Shown here: piece after piece, positions 1 to 5,115 of the stretch
Layout: each line of letters opens with the position of its first letter
How positions within the stretch are numbered: position 1 is the stretch's first letter
NCBI RefSeq assembly: GCF_050337105.1
Contig: NZ_JAKJSQ010000126.1
Location: forward strand, 1 to 5,125
Source of the DNA: Aliivibrio_A kagoshimensis
Lineage (GTDB): Bacteria; Pseudomonadota; Gammaproteobacteria; Enterobacterales; Vibrionaceae
Length of the DNA stretch: 5,125 nucleotides
Reading direction: 5' to 3'
Translations under genes and position numbers: made by a program
Notes under the pieces: generated by a model
The model's database searches: none
Told to the model about the DNA's origin: nothing
Seen by the model: the letters and a program-made list of their open reading frames with translations, nothing else

Positions 1-52
1 GATTTTACTTGTATGATTAAATTGAATCACTATTGTCGTACCACTTGAAACT

Positions 53-120
53 ATTCATCTCAAAATGAATCGAGTTGCTTATGTCCGCACATAAAAATTG
101 CACTTACATTAAAAGTGTAA
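53..120. promoter_or_regulatory. Cluster of inverted repeats upstream of the GGDEF-EAL gene
   Basis: Three dyads lie close together. Positions 53-70 read ATTCAT, 6 nt, ATGAAT. Positions 79-94 read TTATGT-CCGC-ACATAA, a perfect 6+6 bp dyad. Positions 98-120 read TTGCACTT, 7 nt, AAGTGTAA, with one mismatch, and span the probable -35 to -10 spacer. Their position suggests operators for one or more DNA-binding proteins acting on the downstream c-di-GMP gene. I do not recognise any of them as a known regulator's site. The dyads are visible directly; the operator role is inferred. Confidence 0.4.
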
Positions 121-127
121 CTATACT
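98..127 (+). promoter_or_regulatory. Candidate sigma70 promoter of the GGDEF-EAL gene
   Basis: The -10 candidate is TATACT (122-127), a good match to TATAAT. The -35 candidate is TTGCAC (98-103), which matches only the TTG half well. The spacer is 18 nt. Transcription would start near 134 and leave a leader of about 90 nt before the preferred start codon at 228. A 98-120 inverted repeat overlies the promoter, which would suit repression or activation there. The short stretch GTGTAAC-TATACTT (115-128) recurs almost unchanged upstream of tetR. Confidence 0.4.
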
Positions 128-172
128 TTTCTTATTATTATCAATGTGATGGCTATGCAGTCAGTTGCATTA

Positions 173-187
173 ATTCATGTGATGAAT
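173..187 (+). repeat. Leader dyad ATTCAT-GTG-ATGAAT
   Basis: This is a perfect 6-bp inverted repeat with a 3-nt centre, inside the predicted 5' leader of the GGDEF-EAL mRNA. The same half-sites occur as a dyad with a 6-nt centre at 53-70. It could be a small RNA hairpin or a second copy of a protein-binding site. The stem is AT-rich and weak as RNA, so a DNA site is at least as likely. Confidence 0.3.
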
Positions 188-215
188 GCTTTGTTACCAT
201 TAAAACGCAATGTAC

Positions 216-220
216 AGGGA
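216..220 (+). promoter_or_regulatory. Ribosome binding site deciding the GGDEF-EAL start
   Basis: AGGGA lies 7 nt before the ATG at 228. The upstream in-frame ATG at 210 has no purine-rich sequence in front of it. This favours 228 as the true start and removes six residues from the longest reading frame. Confidence 0.55.
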
Positions 221-227
221 ATTGGTG

Positions 228-2189
228 ATGCTTTATTTGGAATCAAAACGGCTAGGAAGAAGCACTGTCATTGCCTTTACCATCATTGCGGTAATCATTC
301 TCTCCCAAGGAGGAGTGTTCTCATGGAAGATGCATCAAATCACGAGTGAATTTAACTCAGAGCTTGCAACGTTCTCCAACTCTAAAGTAACGGGGCTAAA
401 ATTAAAAAATAGATTAATGGGTTTACGTGCCCTAGAAAAAGACATCCTATTAAACACTCAAAACCCAGATGACTTACACAAGCTTAGTGAGCGGTGGAGG
501 ATAGAGGTAAAAGCGGCCCGCATTCAATTTGAAGATATGGACCATGAGCTTCAAAGTAATGTCATTTATGATGGACGAGTACTCGCCACATTATCGACCG
601 AGTTTTACGCCTACAATGAAGGTATCTCTTTCATTATTACAGCAATACTTAACTCAATGACTTTATCGCCAATGGATGCTTACCAAACCGCAGCATCATA
701 TCAGCAATATATAACAAACATGGATGAAAAAATTGATGAGATTATCGTGAAAGCAGAGGATTTCGAGAATGAAACTCTCAAGCGGCTTGAGCAAAGAAAA
801 AAGACTCTCTTTTGGAATCTGGGCCTTTTTTCATTCATTAGCGCCTTACTGACATTTATCTTGAGCATCGTCACTTTTCGAAGAAACATGCACATCAGTA
901 AAACATTGGAGCATCACGCCCTTCACGATGCATTAACGGGCATGTTCAACCGCAGAGGATTATCAATGGTGATGAGCGATAATACGAGAGGCGGCGTGTT
1001 GGTACACCTTGATTTTAATCGATTTAAACTCATTAATGATTTATGCGGTCACACCGTAGGAGATGAGCTTTTGGTCAGCCTTTCAAAGAAGATGCGCGAA
1101 TTGTGTAAGCAATCAAAGTGCACGCTGGCTCGAGTCGGTGGTGATGAGTTTGTTGTCTGGTTGGATAACACAAACAGTACAGAGAAAGCGCACTTGATAG
1201 CCAAGCAGCTCATTACTCTTATTGAGAGTCATGAGTTTTATTGGATGGAGCAGTCGATAACATTAGGAGCGTCAGCGGGGATTGCAGTTGGTAAGCCTAA
1301 CTTCTTGTTTACTGAGTTGGTTTCACGCGCAGACGCGGCATGCCGACTTGCCAAAATACCAGGCAATGAAAACGTCGTGATGTACGAGGAATCCGACCCA
1401 TTATTATTAGCCATTCGTAAAGAAGAGCAATGGGCGGCTAAAATACCTCACATGTTGCTTGAATCTCGTTTTAAGCTGTATGGGCAGTGCATTGTCCCCC
1501 TCCAGCACCACACGCAAACCGGACACATTGAAGTGCTGCTAAGAGGACTTGATGATAACGGAGAAATTGTTCCTCCAGGTATGTTTCTGCCCGCCGCAGA
1601 GCGTTTTGGATTAATGGGTCAAATTGACCGCTGGGTCATCAATTGCTTGCTTTCAAACCATCTCAAGGATGATATTCACTATTCAGTAAACATCTCGGCC
1701 CACACTCTGGCAGATGTGAACTACTTATCAGAGCTAATCGCCATGATTAGCCAGTCAGGTAAAGGTCATCAGCTGATTTTTGAGATTACTGAAACCAGCG
1801 CCATGACGAACATTAAAACTGCCAGAGAATACATTACGAGCTTAAAAGCACTAGGATGTCGTTTCTCGTTAGATGACTTTGGTAGTGGGTTCTCATCCTT
1901 TGCGTATTTACGAGATTTGAATGTCGATTATCTGAAAATTGATGGCAGTTTAATTAAGATATTAGGCTCAAATGAATCCGACACGGCTTTAGTTCAGGCG
2001 ATTGTAAATATGGCCAAATCACTGAATCTAGAAACGATAGCTGAGTATGTCGAGCACCCTCAACTGGCCAGCCTGTTATACGACATGAAGGTGGACTTTG
2101 GTCAAGGATACGGGCTGCACAATCCAGAGCCTTTAGAACTTGTCACGTTGCTACCTACAATGAGAGTCAGAAGTAATCTGCAAAGTTAA
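228..2189 (+). CDS. Membrane-anchored GGDEF-EAL cyclic-di-GMP synthase/phosphodiesterase
   Basis: This is a bifunctional c-di-GMP signalling protein of the inner membrane, 653 aa from ATG 228 (659 aa if ATG 210 is used). Numbering is from 228. TM1 is about 15-32 and TM2 about 195-217. They flank a helical periplasmic sensor region (about 34-190) that resembles a four-helix-bundle ligand domain but matches no named family I can assign. The GGDEF domain (about 232-387) keeps LDFNRF (261-266), IND, GHTVGD and the GGDEF signature (304-308). The inhibitory RxxD I-site reads QSKC, so product inhibition should be absent. The EAL domain (about 409-644) has EVLLR (435-439), Asn488, the EITET Glu, DDFGSG (549-554), Lys570, Glu606 and Gln626, the full metal and catalytic set. 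By motif both activities look possible; the net direction cannot be told. It appears monocistronic, with a dyad-rich promoter region upstream. Confidence 0.96.
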   Translation: MLYLESKRLGRSTVIAFTIIAVIILSQGGVFSWKMHQITSEFNSELATFSNSKVTGLKLKNRLMGLRALEKDILLNTQNPDDLHKLSERWRIEVKAARIQFEDMDHELQSNVIYDGRVLATLSTEFYAYNEGISFIITAILNSMTLSPMDAYQTAASYQQYITNMDEKIDEIIVKAEDFENETLKRLEQRKKTLFWNLGLFSFISALLTFILSIVTFRRNMHISKTLEHHALHDALTGMFNRRGLSMVMSDNTRGGVLVHLDFNRFKLINDLCGHTVGDELLVSLSKKMRELCKQSKCTLARVGGDEFVVWLDNTNSTEKAHLIAKQLITLIESHEFYWMEQSITLGASAGIAVGKPNFLFTELVSRADAACRLAKIPGNENVVMYEESDPLLLAIRKEEQWAAKIPHMLLESRFKLYGQCIVPLQHHTQTGHIEVLLRGLDDNGEIVPPGMFLPAAERFGLMGQIDRWVINCLLSNHLKDDIHYSVNISAHTLADVNYLSELIAMISQSGKGHQLIFEITETSAMTNIKTAREYITSLKALGCRFSLDDFGSGFSSFAYLRDLNVDYLKIDGSLIKILGSNESDTALVQAIVNMAKSLNLETIAEYVEHPQLASLLYDMKVDFGQGYGLHNPEPLELVTLLPTMRVRSNLQS

Positions 2190-2612
2190 AGGGTGAATAG
2201 AGCTGCGCATGATTCATTTTCACGTATAGCTGTAGCGCCATCTAATCATCGCAGTGGGTGTGTTGACGTCTGTGATACTTTGTATAATCTAAAATCTGTC
2301 ATTTAAATAAACACTCTAACTCGTTTATGTCCAAATGTGAGTTACAGCGTGATTGACATGTGTGTGATCACCGAGCGATTCTGTCGTACCTTAATTACCA
2401 AGCGACTTTTCGAAGATCTCAGTAAAACGGTTTAATGTAGTAATTTTACAACAGTTCATTTCAAAAGAAGTTTAAATTTGATGACTTTTGATGCAATTCC
2501 ATGCTAACTAATACTGCAATTTGCTCAGTAACTATCTGAAAGTTAGTTCTGGTTATGCTGACTTACGTTGCAAACATCACCAACTTGAAGCCTGCAATAT
2601 ATATTCGCATAG
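2190..2612. other. Gene-free stretch between the GGDEF-EAL gene and the tnsA remnant
   Basis: I find no supportable gene on either strand; start codons here run into stops within about 20 codons. Just after the GGDEF-EAL stop, TGAAT (2194-2198) could pair with ATTCA (2212-2216), followed by TTTT. That is only a weak, AT-rich terminator candidate. A perfect TATAAT lies at 2283-2288 with TTGACG at 2263-2268, but the 14-nt spacer is too short for a good sigma70 promoter. Given the broken tnsA that follows, this stretch may be decayed transposon or transposon-flanking DNA. That is an inference. Confidence 0.4.
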
Positions 2613-2926
2613 TTTGTAGAATTCTCTTCTTATTTGCACCTTAAGTCTTCTCAAATAGTTAGGTATGAATCTCAGCCTCAAGGATGTGAATATCATTTCA
2701 ATGGGCGCTACTGCCGCTACACTCCGGATTTTCAACTTTTTGATGCTATGGACACGCCTTCTTCAGTTGAAGTAAAGCATTCAAGTCAGATCCTTAAGAC
2801 AGACTTTCGAGCAAGATTTAAAGAAAAGCAGCTGGTAGCTGAAAATGCCCTTTAGCACTTAGATTAATCATTGATGTTATCTGGTATATTTGTTCGGATT
2901 TCAGGAGACCAAACAAATATACTTAG
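2613..2926 (+). pseudogene. tnsA: Truncated, frameshifted TnsA-type transposon endonuclease remnant
   Basis: TnsA cuts the 5' ends of Tn7-like elements together with the TnsB transposase. The open stretch 2613-2855 encodes a recognisable TnsA N-terminal core: IVRYESQPQG, then a glycine/tyrosine strand, YTPDF (the metal-binding Asp), VEVK (the ExK of the PD-(D/E)XK nuclease fold), and a helix with FKEKQLVAE. Family-like sequence (VEFSSYL) continues upstream of the first possible start, TTG 2634, back to a TAG at 2610, so the true N-terminus is missing. The frame stops at TAG 2853. A different frame continues from about 2849 as LALRLIIDVIWYI to a stop at 2924, resembling the strand that normally follows, which points to a frameshift. 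Intact TnsA proteins are usually well over 200 aa. No tnsB, tnsC or tniQ is present, so the piece is almost certainly non-functional. A short unrelated PD-(D/E)XK nuclease is a less likely alternative. Confidence 0.75.
2884..2922. repeat. Long inverted repeat upstream of tetR
   Basis: GTATATTTGTT (2884-2894) and AACAAATATAC (2912-2922) are perfect 11-bp inverted arms. After one mismatch, two more pairs (GG 2896-2897 with CC 2909-2910) close an 11-nt loop. No T-tract follows, so it is not an intrinsic terminator for + strand transcripts. It lies 81 bp upstream of the tetR start and overlaps the frameshifted tail of the tnsA remnant. It could be an operator made of two half-sites, an RNA hairpin, or a transposon-derived structure. 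The repeat itself is certain; its role is not known. Confidence 0.7.
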
Positions 2927-2940
2927 TTACGATAAAGATA

Positions 2941-2981
2941 TTTACATGCAAGAACTTAGGTGTAACATATACTTCTGAAGT
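2941..2981 (+). promoter_or_regulatory. Candidate tetR promoter with adjoining palindrome
   Basis: TTTACA (2941-2946) pairs with TAACAT (2963-2968) at 16 nt as one possible promoter. TATACT (2968-2973) is a better -10 but lacks a good -35. Directly downstream is the palindrome ACTTC-T-GAAGT (2971-2981), placed where an autorepressor would block RNA polymerase. TetR-family proteins often repress themselves through such sites. The assignment of this palindrome to the tetR product is inferred from position only. Confidence 0.35.
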
Positions 2982-3003
2982 TAAAGTATTAAGGTTTTAG
3001 ATT

Positions 3004-3456
3004 ATGGCAAAAGCAACGGCAGAAGAGGCTGCTCTCACTAAACAGAAAATTATCGATACGGCTGTATCTATCACACTGACTCAAGGCTTTAAAGAAGTCA
3101 CACTTGGAAATTTAGCTAAGCATATTGGGATTTCACGCTCAGGGATAAATTGTCATTTTCAATACAAAGCAGATATAGCGGCTGCTATCGAGCCTGAACT
3201 AACGACTATTTTGCATGCGAGCATTGATTTTAGCTCATGTGATTCATTTGAAGCTACGTGGGTGAGAGCCATTCAGTTTGATGTGAAATTTAGGTCATGT
3301 ATAGCCGCGTTAGGTCCTGTAATTCCCTCTTCAATAGGCTTTGAAAGCTTGGTCAAAAAAATTAATCACGGGGATTTATCTCATAGACAAGAGAAAGTAT
3401 ACAAGTGTCTTGGATACGCCCTCGTTGAGATAGATCGTATTGCTCGAACTGAATAA
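3004..3456 (+). CDS. Short TetR/AcrR-family transcriptional regulator
   Basis: This is a 150-aa cytoplasmic DNA-binding protein. Residues about 12-58 form the TetR N-terminal domain. The helix-turn-helix lies at about 33-52 and has the family pattern TLGNLAKHIGISRSGINCHF followed by a lysine (K55). The C-terminal ligand/dimer domain is only about 90 residues, shorter than the usual 140 or so, but shows no internal stop or frameshift, so it is probably a naturally short subfamily. The start ATG has AAGG 9 nt upstream. The gene is monocistronic and convergent with the phospholipase-pilin operon, 81 bp from its last stop codon. The nearby palindromes at 2884-2922 and 2971-2981 are candidate operators. 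Its ligand and targets cannot be deduced. It may control itself or a neighbour, or be cargo left by the decayed transposon. Confidence 0.93.
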   Translation: MAKATAEEAALTKQKIIDTAVSITLTQGFKEVTLGNLAKHIGISRSGINCHFQYKADIAAAIEPELTTILHASIDFSSCDSFEATWVRAIQFDVKFRSCIAALGPVIPSSIGFESLVKKINHGDLSHRQEKVYKCLGYALVEIDRIARTE

Positions 3457-3484
3457 ACGCAAATTTTCCTCTAGAATTGAATTC

Positions 3485-3523
3485 AGTCTTGGTCAACATC
3501 CAAGGGTTGTCTCCGGACTTTTT
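3485..3523 (+). terminator. Weak candidate terminator between convergent genes
   Basis: CTTGG (3488-3492) and CCAAG (3500-3504) form a 5-bp hairpin with a 7-nt loop. AGTC (3485-3488) can also pair with GACT (3516-3519), which is followed by a short T-run (3519-3523). The stem is interrupted and the T-run is not directly after the strong part, so this is only a possible tetR terminator. Its position between two convergent transcription units is what makes it plausible. Confidence 0.3.
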
Positions 3524-3537
3524 GTTCAAAAACTTAT

Positions 3538-3765
3538 TCATACGACTACATAAAGGCCGTTACTCATTTTATTGGCTACCATAGCGCCATCTATTCGCTT
3601 AACGGTTTCTCCTTTTTCATTCTTCACTAGCATCGTTGGCTTACCACTTTGTGCATCTAGTTTAATATTAAGGCCGCTACCATATCGGTCAACTTGAGTA
3701 TTCATATAGCTGGCGGCTGATTTCATTTGCTGCAAAGCAAATGGACTATGCTGGCTTACTTTCAT
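3538..3765 (-). CDS. Small FlaG-like hypothetical protein, last gene of the operon
   Basis: This is a 75-aa protein of unknown function, without a signal peptide or membrane segment, so probably cytoplasmic. Residues 1-28 are helical and polar. From about 32 on the pattern is LNIKLDAQSGKP, VKNEKGETVKRID, then a helix and GLYVVV. This follows the layout of the FlaG domain (L.F..D..TG...V.V.D..TGEV.R.I), but the match is distant and is my inference. I chose ATG 3765 because GGAG (3771-3774) lies 5 nt before it and because it overlaps the pilin stop as ATGA. The longer frame from GTG 3771 would put GGA directly against the start. Coupling to the pilin gene suggests a role connected with the pilin or the phospholipase. 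Confidence 0.75.
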   Translation of the reverse strand: MKVSQHSPFALQQMKSAASYMNTQVDRYGSGLNIKLDAQSGKPTMLVKNEKGETVKRIDGAMVANKMSNGLYVVV

Positions 3766-4250
3766 CGGCACTCCATTAGGTAAAGTTTGTATTTTTCGCT
3801 TTCCGTTGCTGGTGTATACTCGATATAACAGTGGTCTGTTTCCAGTATCCCGCCATTAATATTTTCATTTAAGCTGAAAACGACTCGATTCGTTCCTCTG
3901 ATCACACCTGCAGAAAAATCCTCCTCCACGCCAATTCCCGTTGCAATGTGACTCCAAGTATTTTGCATAGTACTGGGATATCCGTACTCAAAAGCACACA
4001 ACTTGCACCAACTGGATATCTTTGAATCTAGTATCGATAGAACGTATGGTGCATTTTCGAGTCCAAGCACAGCAAGCTTTGAATGGGCTATTTCCGCACT
4101 AGAACTGATAGTCCCTTTTAGCCCCACAAGTGCGGCTGTGCGCGCTTCTGTTGCCAGATTTAGAAATCTAGGTGCACTAACTGCAGATAAAATGCCCAGT
4201 ATAACAATCACTACTACCAATTCTATGAGTGTAAACCCTTTATTTTTCAT
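3762..4250 (-). CDS. MSHA-like type IV prepilin
   Basis: This is a 162-aa prepilin. MKNKG precedes FTLIELVVVIVILGILSAVSAPRFLNL, the class III signal cut after Gly5 by prepilin peptidase. The fifth mature residue is the conserved Glu (Glu10 of the precursor), and the hydrophobic helix anchors the subunit in the inner membrane before assembly. EARTAALVGLKG and the C-terminal CYIEYTPA...C loop resemble the MSHA pilin family of Vibrio and Shewanella. Cys141 and Cys161 fit the usual C-terminal disulfide. Cys82 and Cys85 form an extra CxxC in the globular domain. No assembly ATPase, platform or secretin gene is present, so it would depend on machinery encoded elsewhere. Its start overlaps the pldA stop by ATGA. 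AAGG lies 7 nt upstream, inside pldA. It could be a minor or alternative pilin rather than the main MshA subunit. Confidence 0.95.
   Translation of the reverse strand: MKNKGFTLIELVVVIVILGILSAVSAPRFLNLATEARTAALVGLKGTISSSAEIAHSKLAVLGLENAPYVLSILDSKISSWCKLCAFEYGYPSTMQNTWSHIATGIGVEEDFSAGVIRGTNRVVFSLNENINGGILETDHCYIEYTPATESEKYKLYLMECR
3771..3774 (-). promoter_or_regulatory. Ribosome binding site of the FlaG-like gene
   Basis: GGAG, read on the minus strand, lies 5 nt before ATG 3765 and inside the last codons of the pilin gene. This supports 3765 over the in-frame GTG at 3771. Confidence 0.6.
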
Positions 4251-5032
4251 AACATAACCTTAATACTTGGAGAAAGTGTTAGACCAATGCCTAGCCTTGT
4301 TTGCTTGTGGTTGTAATCGATAAGTGACTCGCCATAGCCCTCCCAAACTTGGGCATAGATATCTAGGAACTTGGACAGTGCATAGGTGTAACCAATCTCA
4401 ACGTGGCCTTTGTCAGTGTCAAAGTTGTAAGCGGTCCTTACTTTTAAGCTACTGGAGTCACCGTTAACTCTAACCCATACCTCATAAGGCGGTATGAAGT
4501 CCTCTATATCTTCGTTATCTCCTAAGTTTGATGCGTACCAGCCTTGGATCCCATACTCGATGGCCGTATTGTTTCGCTCAAAGGCTATGAAGCCCATATC
4601 CCAACCACGACTTATGTTTATCTCACCACCATTAGACTGATGTCGGTATCCGTACTCGATCGTGTTGAATACTGGCCATTGGCCTTGGTGCATCATAAAC
4701 AGTTGAGGTTTGTAGTTCGTTTCTCTAAATGGTGAAGACATATCTTTGTTACTCAACTGCCATAGTGACAATTGGGTATAGGACAACATTAGCGCTACAC
4801 TGTCGTATCGAACCATCGGAACTGATAAAGAAAATTGAAACTTAATCTCTGTGTCGTTTAGTTGCTCAACTCTGCCGCCATACGCCTCATCATACACCGC
4901 TTGATTGATGTTATTGGTATAGGTTTGCACGACGTATGTGTCATCATAGATAGATATTGCTTTGTTTGTTTTGGCCATTACTGGAGCAATAACCACGGCA
5001 GTTAATACCAGCGCTAGAACTTGTGTTAGCAT
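4247..5032 (-). CDS. pldA: Outer-membrane phospholipase A (OMPLA/PldA family)
   Basis: This 261-aa calcium-dependent phospholipase of the outer membrane would hydrolyse acyl chains of phospholipids that reach the outer leaflet. Residues 1-20 form a signal peptide ending VMA, unusual in having no Lys or Arg before the hydrophobic core; a stop 21 nt upstream rules out a longer N-terminus. Family blocks are YTQLSLWQLSN (85-95), SSPFRETNYKPQLF (99-112), YRHQSNG (129-135), SRGWD (141-145), the strand-rich GHVEIGYTYALSKFLDIYAQVWEGYGESLIDYN, and QTRLGIGLTL. His131 and Ser133 match the catalytic His142 and Ser144 of E. coli OMPLA. Asp145 stands where E. coli has Asn156. Ser141 matches the calcium-binding Ser152. 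The C-terminus ends in Leu rather than the usual aromatic residue. At 261 aa it is slightly shorter than E. coli PldA (289 aa). It is the first gene of an operon with a pilin and a small protein. Confidence 0.95.
   Translation of the reverse strand: MLTQVLALVLTAVVIAPVMAKTNKAISIYDDTYVVQTYTNNINQAVYDEAYGGRVEQLNDTEIKFQFSLSVPMVRYDSVALMLSYTQLSLWQLSNKDMSSPFRETNYKPQLFMMHQGQWPVFNTIEYGYRHQSNGGEINISRGWDMGFIAFERNNTAIEYGIQGWYASNLGDNEDIEDFIPPYEVWVRVNGDSSSLKVRTAYNFDTDKGHVEIGYTYALSKFLDIYAQVWEGYGESLIDYNHKQTRLGIGLTLSPSIKVML
4258..4261 (-). promoter_or_regulatory. Ribosome binding site of the pilin gene inside pldA
   Basis: AAGG on the minus strand lies 7 nt before the pilin ATG at 4250 and within the last codons of pldA. 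With the ATGA overlap, this suits both reinitiation by ribosomes finishing pldA and some independent initiation. Confidence 0.6.
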
Positions 5033-5037
5033 TTTGT

Positions 5038-5052
5038 CCCCCCAAGCCTCTT
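5038..5052 (-). promoter_or_regulatory. Unusual ribosome binding region of pldA with a G6 run
   Basis: Reading on the minus strand, AAGAGG (5052-5047) lies 14 nt before the pldA ATG, which is long. A run of six G (5043-5038) lies 5 nt before it. Either could pair with 16S rRNA. A change in G-run length would alter spacing and possibly the translation of all three coupled genes. Confidence 0.4.
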
Positions 5053-5086
5053 AAGGTTTATTGTGCTTTATAAATCAAATCCATCT

Positions 5087-5115
5087 AATATACTGATTTA
5101 TATCGTTTAATTTGT
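5087..5115 (-). promoter_or_regulatory. Weak candidate promoter of the pldA-pilin operon
   Basis: On the minus strand, TATATT (5092-5087) is a reasonable -10 in an AT-rich leader. The element 17 nt upstream (5115-5110, ACAAAT) is a poor -35. No sigma54-type GG...GC element was seen. The real promoter may lie here or beyond the window edge. Confidence 0.25.

Noticed and set aside
146..349. A 67-codon + strand frame overlapping the start of the GGDEF-EAL gene.
   Set aside because: It starts at GTG, most of its length lies out of frame over the well-supported GGDEF-EAL N-terminus, and its product shows no recognisable features.
701..895. A 64-codon minus-strand frame inside the GGDEF-EAL gene.
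   Set aside because: It is antisense to the TM2 and linker region, has biased composition, and has no supporting signals.
2263..2288. TTGACG and a perfect TATAAT that might drive a small RNA.
   Set aside because: The spacer is only 14 nt and no convincing terminator or gene follows. I kept it only as a note in the gene-free stretch.
2884..2922. The inverted repeat as an integron attC site or an intrinsic terminator.
   Set aside because: It lacks the attC GTTRRRY/RYYYAAC core arrangement, and no T-tract follows the right arm.
2261..3498. TGTTGAC at 2261-2267 and its inverse GTCAACA at 3492-3498 flank the tnsA remnant and tetR and resemble Tn7-like end sequences.
   Set aside because: A 7-bp match is expected by chance between regions of this size. 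There is no 5-bp target duplication, no repeated TnsB-type sites were seen inward, and the right copy sits in the loop of a small hairpin.
4003..4257. An 84-codon + strand frame opposite the pilin gene.
   Set aside because: It is antisense to a clear prepilin and its sequence shows no family pattern.
4544..4735. A 63-codon + strand frame opposite pldA.
   Set aside because: It is antisense to the conserved catalytic core of the phospholipase and shows no recognisable features.
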